This document shows, one piece after another, positions 42,338-51,165 of a stretch of DNA of 64,000 nucleotides (position 1 is its first letter; each line of letters begins with the position of its first letter). The translations under genes were made by a program, and so were the position numbers. Location: NCBI GenBank assembly GCA_040220455.1, contig JAVJUS010000005.1, forward strand, positions 1 to 64,000, in the 5' to 3' direction. Below the pieces are notes generated by a model. The model worked only from the letters and a program-made list of their open reading frames with translations. It was not told where the DNA came from and made no database searches. The DNA is from JAVJUS01 sp040220455. Lineage in GTDB: Bacteria; Pseudomonadota; Alphaproteobacteria; DSM-16000; Inquilinaceae.

Positions 42338-44653
42338 TCACTCGACCAGCGCGGGGACCGTGGTCTCCGGCTTGCCGTCCTTGTTCGGCTTGAGGAACTC
42401 GAAGTGCAGCCCGTCGGCGGCCTCGTTGACCGAGATCTTGACGATGCCGCCCTTGACCAGTTCGCCGAACAGCAGCTCGTTGGCCAGCGGCTTCTTGATG
42501 TGCTCCTGGATGATCCGGGCCAGCGGCCGGGCGCCATAGAGCCTGTCATAGCCCTCCTTGCCGAGCCAGGTGCGCGCCTCGTCGGTCAGCTCGATCGAGA
42601 CCTGACGGTCGGCCAGCTGGTTCTCCAGCTGGATGATGAACTTGTCGACGACCTGGTTGACGATCTCCTGGGTCAGGTGCGCGAAGGGCACGATCGCGTC
42701 CAGGCGGTTGCGGAACTCCGGCGTGAAGGTCCGGTTGATGGCCTCGGTGTCCGCGTCCTCGCGCAGACCGGCGCCGAAGCCGATCCCCTGCTTGGACAGC
42801 TCGGTGGCGCCCGCGTTGGAGGTCATGATCAGGATCACGTTGCGGAAGTCGACGTTCTTGCCGTTGTGGTCGGTCAGCTTGCCGTAGTCCATGATCTGCA
42901 GAAGGATGTTGAAGACGTCCGGATGCGCCTTCTCGATCTCGTCGAGCAGGATCACGCAATGCGGGTGCTGGTCGACCGAGTCGGTCAGCAGGCCGCCCTG
43001 GTCGAAGCCGACATAGCCCGGCGGCGCGCCGATCAGGCGACTGACCGAGTGCCGTTCCATGTACTCCGACATGTCGAAGCGCACGAGCTCGATGCCGAGC
43101 AGCCGGGCGAGCTGGCGCGCCACCTCGGTCTTGCCGACGCCCGTCGGGCCGGAGAACAGGTAGTTGCCGATCGGCTTGTCCGCCTCGCGCAGGCCGGCCC
43201 GGGCGAGCTTGATCGCGTTCGACAGGGCCGAGATCGCCTCGTCCTGGCCGAAGACCAGGGTCTTCAGGTCGCGGTCGAGGTTGCGCAGGATCGCCTTGTC
43301 GTCGCGGCTGACCGACTTGGGCGGGATGCGCGCCATCTTGGAGATGACGGTCTCCACGTCCTTCACGCTGATCGTCTTCTTGCGCTTGGACGGGGCGAGC
43401 AGCATCTGCGCCGCGCCGACCTCGTCGATCACGTCGATCGCCTTGTCGGGCAGCTTGCGGTCGCCGATGTAGCGCGCCGAGAGCTCCACCGCCGAGCGGA
43501 TGGCCTCGTTGGTGTAGCGCACCCGGTGATGCTGCTCGTAGTAGGGCTTGAGCCCGCGCAGGATCTTCACCGCGTCGTCGATCGTCGGCTCGTTGACGTC
43601 GATCTTCTGGAACCGGCGCACCAGGGCGCGGTCCTTCTCGAAGTAGTTGCGGTACTCCTTGTACGTCGTCGAGCCGATGCAGCGCAGCGCGCCCGAGGCG
43701 AGCGCCGGCTTGAGCAGGTTGGAGGCATCCATCGCCCCGCCCGAGGTCGCGCCCGCGCCGATCACGGTGTGGATCTCGTCGATGAACAGGACCGAGTGTT
43801 CCAGATTCTCGAGCTCGGCCAGCACCGCCTTCAGGCGCTCCTCGAAGTCGCCGCGATAGCGCGTGCCGGCGAGCAGCGCGCCCATGTCGAGGGCGAAGAT
43901 CGTCGCATCCTCCAGCACCGGCGGCACCTCGCCGTCGACGATGCGCTTGGCCAGTCCCTCGGCGATCGCCGTCTTGCCCACGCCCGGATCGCCCACGTAG
44001 AGCGGGTTGTTCTTCGACCGGCGGCACAGGATCTGGATCGTGCGCTCGATCTCCAGCTCGCGGCCGATCAGCGGATCGATCTTGCCGCGCGCGGACTTCT
44101 CGTTGAGATTGATGCAGTAGGCCTGCAGCGCCTCCTGCCCCTTCTTGACCACCTTCTCGGCCTGGGCGTCCTCGTCGGTGCCGGAGACGCGGCGCTGCTC
44201 GCCCGTGCCGCCGCGCTGGGCGTGTTTGGCGATGCCGTGGGAGATGTAGTTCACGGCATCGAAGCGGGTCATGTCTTGCTCTTGCAGGTAGTAGACCGCG
44301 TGGCTCTCCCGCTCGGAGAACAGGGCCACCAGCACGTTCGCGCCGGTCACCTCTTCGCGGCCCGACGACTGGACGTGGATCGCCGCGCGCTGGAGCACGC
44401 GCTGGAATCCGGCCGTCGGCTTGGCATCCTCCAGCCGCGTGGTGATCAGGTTGCTGAGCTCGTTGTCCAGATAGGTGGACAGGTCGTTGCGCAAGCGGTC
44501 CAGATCGACGCCGCAGGCGCGCAGGACCGCCACCGCGTCCTGATCCTCCGTGAGGGCCAGGAGCAGGTGTTCCAGGGTTGCGTATTCGTGCCGGCGGTCG
44601 TTCGCGAAGCCGAGCGCCCGATGGAGCGTCTGCTCTAGGTTGCGAGAGAGCAT
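42338..44653 (-). CDS. clpA: ATP-dependent Clp protease ATP-binding subunit ClpA
   Basis: Unfoldase for ClpP, 771 residues, full length. The N-domain (LEQTLHRALGFANDRRHEYA) binds ClpS. Walker A of the first AAA domain is GDPGVGKTAI (221-230), of the second GPTGVGKTEV. The ClpP-docking IGF-type loop appears as GIGFGAG. It lies 103 bases downstream of clpS on the same strand, the usual order. clpP is not in the window. A terminator follows. Confidence 0.97.
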   Translation of the reverse strand: MLSRNLEQTLHRALGFANDRRHEYATLEHLLLALTEDQDAVAVLRACGVDLDRLRNDLSTYLDNELSNLITTRLEDAKPTAGFQRVLQRAAIHVQSSGREEVTGANVLVALFSERESHAVYYLQEQDMTRFDAVNYISHGIAKHAQRGGTGEQRRVSGTDEDAQAEKVVKKGQEALQAYCINLNEKSARGKIDPLIGRELEIERTIQILCRRSKNNPLYVGDPGVGKTAIAEGLAKRIVDGEVPPVLEDATIFALDMGALLAGTRYRGDFEERLKAVLAELENLEHSVLFIDEIHTVIGAGATSGGAMDASNLLKPALASGALRCIGSTTYKEYRNYFEKDRALVRRFQKIDVNEPTIDDAVKILRGLKPYYEQHHRVRYTNEAIRSAVELSARYIGDRKLPDKAIDVIDEVGAAQMLLAPSKRKKTISVKDVETVISKMARIPPKSVSRDDKAILRNLDRDLKTLVFGQDEAISALSNAIKLARAGLREADKPIGNYLFSGPTGVGKTEVARQLARLLGIELVRFDMSEYMERHSVSRLIGAPPGYVGFDQGGLLTDSVDQHPHCVILLDEIEKAHPDVFNILLQIMDYGKLTDHNGKNVDFRNVILIMTSNAGATELSKQGIGFGAGLREDADTEAINRTFTPEFRNRLDAIVPFAHLTQEIVNQVVDKFIIQLENQLADRQVSIELTDEARTWLGKEGYDRLYGARPLARIIQEHIKKPLANELLFGELVKGGIVKISVNEAADGLHFEFLKPNKDGKPETTVPALVE

Positions 44654-44756
44654 GGACCGTCCTTTGCCGCTTTCAGTCTGGGCCGGGCGTCCCGTCCGGG
44701 CGCCCTGTCATCGAGATCGCCCCGTCGCCGAGGGCGCGTCGTAATCCGCCTCCCAT

Positions 44757-45323
44757 TCAGTCCTTCTCCAGGATGCACTGCAGCGGATGCTGATGACGAC
44801 GGGCGAAATCCATCACCTGCGCGACCTTGGTTTCCGCGATCTCGTAGGTGAAGACGCCGCATATGCCGACACCCCGCCGGTGAACGTGAAGCATGATCGT
44901 GGTCGCTTCCTCGCGACTCTTGCCGAAAAACCGTTCCAGGACGTGAACGACGAATTCCATGGGCGTGTAGTCGTCGTTCAACATCAGGACCTTGTACATC
45001 GAGGGCTTCTTGGTCCGCGGCTTGTCCTGGATGACGACGCCCGTGCCGGGATCGCCCTTGCCCGGATCGCCGCCCCCGGGATTGCCCCTGCCCGGATCGT
45101 TGGGGCCCGGATCGTTGGGGCCCGGATCGTTGGGGCCCGGATCGTTGGGACCCGGATCGTTGGGGCCCTGATCGTTGGGGCCCGGATCGTTGGGACCCGG
45201 ATCGTTGGGACCGGGGCCGCTCGACCGAGGGTCGTCCACCCCCGGGCCGTTCTTCCCCAAATCGCCGACACATCCCGGACGCGTACCCTCGTTCGCGATG
45301 TCGTTGGCGTTGACCGCTGACAT
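44757..45323 (-). CDS. clpS: ClpS adaptor with repeat-rich N-terminal extension
   Basis: Adaptor that delivers N-degron substrates to ClpA. 188 residues, about 80 longer than usual. The ClpS core starts near residue 106: MYKVLMLNDDYTPMEFVVHV has the Asn-Asp-Asp (116-118) of the N-degron pocket and MLHVHRRGVGICGVFTYE the conserved His. Before it, residues 38-77 are eight GPNDP pentapeptides (one is GPNDQ), followed by more Gly/Pro/Asp-rich sequence. The start at 45323 begins MSAVNAND. The extension sits where the adaptor's N-terminal tail engages ClpA in other species. Confidence 0.92.
   Translation of the reverse strand: MSAVNANDIANEGTRPGCVGDLGKNGPGVDDPRSSGPGPNDPGPNDPGPNDQGPNDPGPNDPGPNDPGPNDPGPNDPGRGNPGGGDPGKGDPGTGVVIQDKPRTKKPSMYKVLMLNDDYTPMEFVVHVLERFFGKSREEATTIMLHVHRRGVGICGVFTYEIAETKVAQVMDFARRHQHPLQCILEKD
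45091..45210 (-). repeat. Eight 15-bp tandem repeats inside clpS
   Basis: Eight head-to-tail units of CCCGGATCGTTGGGG or close variants, all a multiple of three and in frame, coding the GPNDP units. Variation is mostly in the last base; one unit has CCCTG. Confidence 0.92.
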
Positions 45324-45848
45324 GAGCTCGATCACCTGTTGCCTGTCGCCTTCGCGCGATCTCCTCCGACTGCCCACGGGGATGATATGAGATCGGATGG
45401 CCGCGAAGGAAGCCCCGACGCGACCCCCGACGCGTCCGGCGCCGGCCGCGCACGATCGGACCCGGCCACCGCCGGCCTGTCGACGGACCGCGCGCCACGG
45501 ACGGGCCGCGGCGCCTCCCGATCCATTCGGCTTGTCTCGAAACGGCGCGTCATGGGAACGAGTGTCGGGGACCGCGCCGCGCCTGTCCAGAGGCGCCGAG
45601 GGGTCGACCGGTCGCGCGGGCCGCGACCCGACCGGCATAGGCCGCCTATCCCCTTCGGCGACGCCCGCCGGCCCGCGGCGCGGCGCATCGGCGCACGGCG
45701 TCGAGCGCGCCCGGAAACCGGCGGGACCGAGCGCGCACGAAAACGGCCCGGCGCGCATGGCACCGGGCCGTCCCGGGGTCCCGAGGGGGAGGGATCGGGA
45801 CCCCGACCGCCGCCCCGCCACGGAGGACGGGGCGCCACGGCTGGGGCA
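45324..45848. other. 525-base spacer between clpS and phasin 2
   Basis: No convincing gene. It holds the terminator of phasin 2 at its right end (separate entry) and, near 45325-45420, the probable clpS leader. The rest is GC-rich sequence with no feature I can support. Confidence 0.6.
45737..45771 (-). terminator. Rho-independent terminator after phasin 2
   Basis: On the minus strand ACGGCCCGG (45771-45763) pairs with CCGGGCCGT (45751-45743), 9 bp perfect, followed by TTTTCG. Confidence 0.88.
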
Positions 45849-46409
45849 TCACGCCGCGAGCGGCTTGCCCATCTTCTCGACGGCGACGTTGACGCGCTCG
45901 CTGAGCGGCGTGATCGCCTCGTTGGCCGTCTTCATCGTGGTGTCCTGCAGCTTGGTCGTCTCCGCCAGCAGGCCGTCGAGGCTGGTCTTGGCGAAGTCGG
46001 ACTGCAGATCGACCACCTCCTTGAGGGTCTTGGCGGTCATCATCGCCTTGGCGACGCCGACCGACTGCTCCATGGAGCTGCGCGTGTAGTCGAACCAGGC
46101 GCGGCCCATGGCCTCGAAGCCCTTGGCCCAGGTGGTCGAGGCGGCCATCACGGCGTCGACGTTCGCCTTGTGGAAGTCGGCGACGTCGTTGCAGCCCTCG
46201 AAGAACTGGTTGCCGGCCTTGTCGAACTGCTCCTTGCCGAGCGAGACGGCCTGCTCGAAGTTCTTCACGGCGGTCTCCTGGCCGGCCTTGACGGCGCTGT
46301 CCATCGTCTCCTTCGTGGCGGCGATGGTGTCCTCGACCGACTTCGTGGCCGCGTTGGCGCCGCCCGTGGTCTTGGCCTTGCTGGTGGTACCGGTGGTGTT
46401 GGCAGTCAT
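45849..46409 (-). CDS. Phasin family protein 2
   Basis: A 186-residue helical protein of the phasin_2 family, a granule-coat protein. NFEQAVSLGKEQFDKAGNQ and FEGCNDVADFHKANVDAVM and AKTLKEVVDLQSDFAKTSLD are family blocks; the N-terminus is Thr/Gly/Ala-rich. GAGAGGATGCC precedes the ATG region. Two palindromes upstream may bind a PhaR-type regulator. The gene is monocistronic, with a strong terminator. Confidence 0.92.
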   Translation of the reverse strand: MTANTTGTTSKAKTTGGANAATKSVEDTIAATKETMDSAVKAGQETAVKNFEQAVSLGKEQFDKAGNQFFEGCNDVADFHKANVDAVMAASTTWAKGFEAMGRAWFDYTRSSMEQSVGVAKAMMTAKTLKEVVDLQSDFAKTSLDGLLAETTKLQDTTMKTANEAITPLSERVNVAVEKMGKPLAA

Positions 46410-46555
46410 GGCATCCTCTCTCGTCTGTCCAGCGTCGGCCGGGCGCGGCCCGGACCGGACGGATCAATGTCCGAAGCGGTCCCGAGTCCGGCCGCCGTTC
46501 CGCATCCGACGGTACGCCGGCGCGCAACGACGGGCCCGGCCCGGAGTTGAAGCTT

Positions 46556-46632
46556 TGCTGCAATGCAGCATGACGAGAATGTAGGCACCCCCGCTCCCGG
46601 GGTCAACCGGATTTTTGTGCACTGCACAAAAA
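46556..46632. promoter_or_regulatory. Two TGCA-centred palindromes (putative PhaR-type operators)
   Basis: TGCTGCA-A-TGCAGCA spans 46556-46570 and TTTTTGTGCA-C-TGCACAAAAA spans 46612-46632. Both are perfect with a single central base and share TGCA-N-TGCA; centres are 59 bases apart. The first contains CTGC-N3-GCAG, the site described for PhaR of PHA-accumulating bacteria. They lie between divergent phasin 2 (start 46409) and the Anbu-like gene (start 46726). Confidence 0.65.
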
Positions 46633-46725
46633 CGGGCCGGAACCCCGCGCGGACCGCGCGCTTGCGGCCGGCCCGCGGCCGTGGAACAGTCCGCGACCGA
46701 CGCAGCGCGGCAACGAGGGGCGACC

Positions 46726-47493
46726 ATGACCTACTGCCTGGGCATCCGGGTGCGCGACGGGTTGATCGCGCTTGCCGACGGACGGATCACCAGCGGCAGC
46801 CAGATGGCCTCGGCGCGCAAGATCACCCTGTTCGGCGAGGGGCGGCACAGCTTCTTCATCATGACCTCGGGCCTGCGCAGCGTGCGCGACAAGACCCTCG
46901 CCTATCTGCGCCACGACCCGGCGCTCGCGGGCGCCGGCGGGTTCGCCACGATGCTCCAGGCGGTCACGGCCTTCTCCGCGTGCCTGCGCCGCGTGCGCAC
47001 CGAGGACGCCGAGGCGTTGCGCAACTCCGACCTCACCTTCAACCTGCACGCCATCCTGGGCGGGCAGCTTCCGGAAGACCCGGCGCCGACCATGTTCCTG
47101 GTCTATCCGGAGGGCAACTGGATCGAGATCGACGAGCGCACACCCTATCTCTCGATCGGGGCGACGACCTACGGCAAGCCGATCCTGGACCGGGCGCTGA
47201 AATACGACACGGCCCTGCGCCACGCCCTCAAGCTGGCCTATCTCTCCTTCGACTCGACCCGGTTCAGCTCGACCGATGTCGGCTACCCGATCGACATCCT
47301 CACCCGCTGCACGGTCGACGGCCACTGGCGCGAGGTGCAGTTGGACTACGACGACCTGATCGAGCAGCGACAATGGTGGAACCGGCACATAACCCAGCTC
47401 GCCCAGCGCATGCCGGACGGCCCCTGGGTCGATAGCCTGCTGCCGGGCGGCCAGCAGCATCTGAGCCTGGTGCGCGACGACGGCGGCGAGTGA
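46726..47493 (+). CDS. Anbu-like proteasome-related peptidase
   Basis: A 255-residue Ntn-hydrolase-fold protein of the Anbu/HslV-like group. MTYCLGIRVRDGLIALADGR starts directly at the fold, so removal of Met exposes Thr2 as nucleophile; Asp18 and Lys32 (ARKITLF) fit the proteasomal D17/K33 positions. YPEGNWIEIDERTPYLSIG and GKPILDRAL are typical of the family. The usual partners (alpha-E, ATP-grasp, transglutaminase genes) are absent. GGGGCGACC lies upstream of the ATG. The role is unknown. Confidence 0.85.
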   Translation: MTYCLGIRVRDGLIALADGRITSGSQMASARKITLFGEGRHSFFIMTSGLRSVRDKTLAYLRHDPALAGAGGFATMLQAVTAFSACLRRVRTEDAEALRNSDLTFNLHAILGGQLPEDPAPTMFLVYPEGNWIEIDERTPYLSIGATTYGKPILDRALKYDTALRHALKLAYLSFDSTRFSSTDVGYPIDILTRCTVDGHWREVQLDYDDLIEQRQWWNRHITQLAQRMPDGPWVDSLLPGGQQHLSLVRDDGGE

Positions 47494-47530
47494 TCGGCCG
47501 GCCCGCGGCCTTCGTCGCCGCGGCGGCCGC

Positions 47531-48880
47531 TCAGCCCTCCTCGCCGCGCCTGAGGCGGCGTACCGCCGCCTTGTCCTCGCCCGGCGCGATGACCGCCGAC
47601 AGCGGCTCGCCGTAGATGTCGGCCTCGACCGCCTCGGCCCGGTCGACCAGGGCCGTCAGCCGCGGCCGCCAGGGCCCGTCCAGCCCACGGACCCGGCCCA
47701 CGGGCCCGGAGAGACCGATGCCCAGCGCGCGCATCAGGTCGCGGACCGAGACCTGGGACAGGTCGCGCGCCACGATCCAGCGATCGTCGTCGGTGCGCGC
47801 GACGAACCGGCTGCGCGCCAGCGTCTCGAGCATGCCGTCCAGGGCCGCCAGGCCGACCGGCACCCGGTCGTCGAGCGCCCGCCGCGAGAGCCGGCCGCCG
47901 GCACGCTGGGCGGCCGCGAGCTCGCTCAGCAGCGCGACGGCCAGCGTCAGGCGCGGGCCGGGCAGCAGGCTGTCGAGCGTCGCGCCGAGCCGCCGGCTCG
48001 ACCGGAAGTCCGGCAGCGAGGCGGTGACGACGGCGCCGAACAGGACGACCGCCCAGGTGACGTACAGCCAGACCAGGAAGATCGGGATCGTCGACAGCGC
48101 GCCATAGATCGTGTCGTACACCGGGAAGGCGCGTACGTACAGGGCGAAGCCGGACTTGCAGATCTCGAACAGCACCGCCGCGACAGCGCCGCCGACCGCC
48201 GCGTCGACCCAACGTACGGGCTTGTTCGGAATGACCAGGTAGAGGACCGTCAGGCCAAGGAACTCGAAGACCAGCGGCACGATGCCGACGAAGAGCTGGA
48301 CGCCCAGGATCGGCTCGTCCAGCGCGCCCTCGCCCAGGACGCGGACGGTCAGCGACAGGCTGGCGCCGGTGAGCAGCGGCGTCAGCGACAGGACCGCCCA
48401 GAACGACAGCAGCCGCGTGATCAGCCGGCGCCCGCGACCGACCCGCCAGATCCGGTTGAACGCGCCCTCGATGGTGAACAGCAGCAGCACCGAGGTGACG
48501 ATCAGGCCGACGACGCCCACCCCGGTGATCCGCCCCGCATTGGCCGTGAAGGTTTCCAGGTGGTCGAGCACGGCCGAGCCGACCTCGGGCACGAGCGATT
48601 CGAACATCCGGTCCTTGAACCGGTCCTCGAGGCCGCCGAAGGCGGGGAACGCCGCGACGATCGCGACCATGATCGTCATCAGCGGCACGATCGCCAGCAG
48701 TGTCGTATAGGTCAGCGAGGAGGCGGTCTGGACGCACAGATCGGCGCGGAAGCGCGCGACCGCATAGCGCAGGAAGTCACCGGCCGTACGGCCCGCCGGG
48801 CCGACCCGACGGCCGATTGCGGCGGCGGGCGACGCCGCCCCGTGGGCCTCGCCGCCGGGCGTCGGAGTCTCGTCCGTCAT
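47531..48880 (-). CDS. YihY/BrkB-family membrane protein
   Basis: A 449-residue protein with about six hydrophobic segments between residues 55 and 285. QTASSLTYTTLLAIVPLM, WRVGRGRRLITRLLSFWAVL and YDTIYGALSTIPIFLVWLY are YihY signatures. The C-terminal ~150 residues are soluble and may form a winged-helix-like domain (RRALDDRVPVGLAALDGML). Function unknown; earlier naming as ribonuclease BN was withdrawn. It converges on the Anbu-like gene (37 bases). Confidence 0.88.
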   Translation of the reverse strand: MTDETPTPGGEAHGAASPAAAIGRRVGPAGRTAGDFLRYAVARFRADLCVQTASSLTYTTLLAIVPLMTIMVAIVAAFPAFGGLEDRFKDRMFESLVPEVGSAVLDHLETFTANAGRITGVGVVGLIVTSVLLLFTIEGAFNRIWRVGRGRRLITRLLSFWAVLSLTPLLTGASLSLTVRVLGEGALDEPILGVQLFVGIVPLVFEFLGLTVLYLVIPNKPVRWVDAAVGGAVAAVLFEICKSGFALYVRAFPVYDTIYGALSTIPIFLVWLYVTWAVVLFGAVVTASLPDFRSSRRLGATLDSLLPGPRLTLAVALLSELAAAQRAGGRLSRRALDDRVPVGLAALDGMLETLARSRFVARTDDDRWIVARDLSQVSVRDLMRALGIGLSGPVGRVRGLDGPWRPRLTALVDRAEAVEADIYGEPLSAVIAPGEDKAAVRRLRRGEEG

Positions 48881-49070
48881 GCCATCGTCCGAAGCGCGGG
48901 AATCCGCCGGTTCATTCGTTTGACCCGGTAGACCGTTCGTGTAGGATCACGCCGCCGCCTGGGCCGACCGGGCGGTACGGCGTATCGGTGTCCCGGACCC
49001 GCCCCCTCGGACGGGTCGCGCGGCGCGGTTCTCCCGGGGTGGACCGTCGCGGTACGGGTCGCCGGATCCC

Positions 49071-49129
49071 GATCCTTCGGGTCGGGTCCATCGGGTCACG
49101 ATCCTTCCACTCACGGTCCTTCAGGTCAC
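49071..49129 (+). repeat. Imperfect 15-base repeats in the fabI leader
   Basis: GATCCTTCGGGTCGG (49071), GATCCTTCCACTCAC (49100) and GGTCCTTCAGGTCAC (49115) share a GATCCTTC-like core; the last two are adjacent. The last is 11 bases before the fabI ATG. No known motif. Confidence 0.45.
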
Positions 49130-49139
49130 GAGGAAGTCG

Positions 49140-50003
49140 ATGTCCGTTCCGTCCCCGCTCATGGCCGGCAAGCGCGGCCTCGTCATGGGCGTCGCCAATG
49201 ATCGCTCGATCGCCTGGGGAATCGCCGAAGCCTGCGCCAAGCACGGCGCGGAGCTCGCCTTCACCTATCAGGGCGAGGCGCTGGCCAAGCGCGTGCGGCC
49301 GCTCGCCCAGCAGGTCGGGACCGATCTGGTCATGCCGTGCGACGTGACCGACGACGCGAGCATCGACGCGGTTTTCGAGCGCCTGAAAGAAGAGTGGGGG
49401 AGCCTCGATTTCCTCGTTCACGCGATCGCCTTTTCCAGTCGTGCCGAACTCGAGGGCCTTTATCTTAACACGAGCCGGGACAATTTCCTAAAGAGCCTCG
49501 AAATCTCCTGCTACAGCTTCACAGCGGTGGCCCAGCGGGCGGCCGGTTTGATGAACTCGGGCGGCAGCCTGCTGACGCTGACCTATTACGGCGCGGAGCG
49601 GGTGATGCCGAACTACAACGTCATGGGCGTCGCCAAGGCCGCGCTGGAGGCCAGTGTCCGCTATCTCGCCGCCGACCTGGGGCCGCGCAACGTGCGCGTC
49701 AACGCGATCTCGGCCGGCCCGATCCGGACGCTGGCGGCCAGCGGCATCGGCGATTTCCGCTACATCCTGCGCTGGAACGAGCTCAACTCCCCGCTGCGTC
49801 GCAACGTCACGACCGAGGATGTCGGCGGCGCCGGGCTCTATCTCTTGAGCGACCTGGGCGCGGCGGTCACGGGCGAGGTGCATCACGTCGACGCCGGCTA
49901 TCACACGGTCGGCATGATGGCCGTCGACAATGCCCACGCCACGGCGGAGCTCCTCGCCGCTTTCGCCGGCCTTGACGACAAGGCGGACCCCGAAAAGGGC
50001 TGA
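49140..50003 (+). CDS. fabI: Enoyl-ACP reductase FabI
   Basis: NADH-dependent enoyl-ACP reductase of fatty acid synthesis. 287 residues. The start block KRGLVMGVANDRSIAWGIA and VHAIAFSSRAEL are standard, and YYGAERVMPNYNVMGVAKAA has the catalytic Tyr and Lys of the Y-x6-K type. SAGPIRTLAASGI carries the substrate-loop. It is divergent from the YihY gene and followed by aroC after 82 bases. Confidence 0.95.
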   Translation: MSVPSPLMAGKRGLVMGVANDRSIAWGIAEACAKHGAELAFTYQGEALAKRVRPLAQQVGTDLVMPCDVTDDASIDAVFERLKEEWGSLDFLVHAIAFSSRAELEGLYLNTSRDNFLKSLEISCYSFTAVAQRAAGLMNSGGSLLTLTYYGAERVMPNYNVMGVAKAALEASVRYLAADLGPRNVRVNAISAGPIRTLAASGIGDFRYILRWNELNSPLRRNVTTEDVGGAGLYLLSDLGAAVTGEVHHVDAGYHTVGMMAVDNAHATAELLAAFAGLDDKADPEKG

Positions 50004-50085
50004 CTTCCTCCCGCGCGGAGGGGCGGCCCCCGACATCGGGTACCGCCGCCCCGCGAGCGGCGCCATTCGGGCAGCACGGCAGATC

Positions 50086-51165
50086 ATGGCAGGAAACAGC
50101 TTCGGCACCCTGTTCCGCTTCACGACCTGGGGGGAGAGCCACGGCCCCGCGATCGGCTGCGTCGTGGACGGCGCGCCGGCGGGGCTGTCGCTGGTCGAAG
50201 CCGATATCCAGCGCTACCTGGACCGCCGGCGCCCCGGCCAGTCGCGCTGGACCACCCAGCGTCAGGAACCCGACCGGGTGCGGATCCTCTCCGGCGTCCA
50301 TGAGGACGTGACGACGGGCACGCCGATCGCGCTCCAGATCGACAATGTCGACCAGCGCAGCAAGGACTACGGCGACATCGCCCGGACCTTCCGCCCCGGC
50401 CACGCGGATTATGCCTACATCGCCAAGTACGGACGCCGCGACCCGCGCGGCGGCGGCCGGTCCTCGGCGCGCGAGACGGCGATGCGGGTGGCCGCCGGCG
50501 CGGTCGCCCGCGAGATCCTGGGCGACGGCGTGACGGTCCGCGGCGCGTTGGTCCAGGTCGGCCCGCACGCGATCGACCGGGACCGGTGGGACTGGGACGA
50601 GGTCGACCGCAACGCCTTCTTCTGCCCCGATGCGGAGGCGGCCGGCGCCTGGGCGGACTACATCGACGGCGTGCGCAAGGCCGGCTCCTCGGCCGGGGCG
50701 GTCGTCGAGGTGGTCGTCTCCGGCGTTCCGGCCGGGCTGGGCGAGCCGATCTACGACAAGCTCGACGGCGATCTCGCCCGCGCGATGATGACGATCAACG
50801 CGGTCAAGGGCGTGGAGATCGGCGTCGGCTTCGAGGCGGCGCGCCTGTCGGGGGAGGACAACGCCGACGAGATGCGCGCCGGGCCCGACGGCCGGCCCGT
50901 CTTCCTGTCGAACCGGGCGGGCGGCGTGCTGGGCGGCATCTCCACCGGCCAGGACATCGTGGTGCGGTTCGCGGTCAAGCCGACCAGTTCCATCCTGACG
51001 CCGCGCCGGACCGTGGACATCGACGGCAACGAGACCGAGGTCTCGACCAAGGGGCGCCACGACCCCTGCGTCGGCATCCGTGCCGTGCCCGTGGGCGAGG
51101 CCATGGCAGCCTGCGTGCTCGCCGACCACCTGCTGCGCGCCCGCGCCCTGGGCCAGCCCGTATGA
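50086..51165 (+). CDS. aroC: Chorismate synthase
   Basis: Last step of the shikimate pathway; FMN-dependent. 359 residues. NSFGTLFRFTTWGESHGPA, GRRDPRGGGRSSARETAMR and GGISTGQDIVVRFAVKPTSS are the three family signatures. Start 50086 is the usual N-terminus. Its stop overlaps the ACT-domain gene by 4 bases. Confidence 0.97.
   Translation: MAGNSFGTLFRFTTWGESHGPAIGCVVDGAPAGLSLVEADIQRYLDRRRPGQSRWTTQRQEPDRVRILSGVHEDVTTGTPIALQIDNVDQRSKDYGDIARTFRPGHADYAYIAKYGRRDPRGGGRSSARETAMRVAAGAVAREILGDGVTVRGALVQVGPHAIDRDRWDWDEVDRNAFFCPDAEAAGAWADYIDGVRKAGSSAGAVVEVVVSGVPAGLGEPIYDKLDGDLARAMMTINAVKGVEIGVGFEAARLSGEDNADEMRAGPDGRPVFLSNRAGGVLGGISTGQDIVVRFAVKPTSSILTPRRTVDIDGNETEVSTKGRHDPCVGIRAVPVGEAMAACVLADHLLRARALGQPV

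Noticed and set aside
45091..45210. CRISPR-like array
   Set aside because: Units are 15 bp, directly abutting and in frame within clpS, with no spacers or cas genes.
45339..46550. Open frame opposite phasin 2 and across the clpS spacer
   Set aside because: Antisense to a recognised phasin, low-complexity Arg/Gly composition and no domain.
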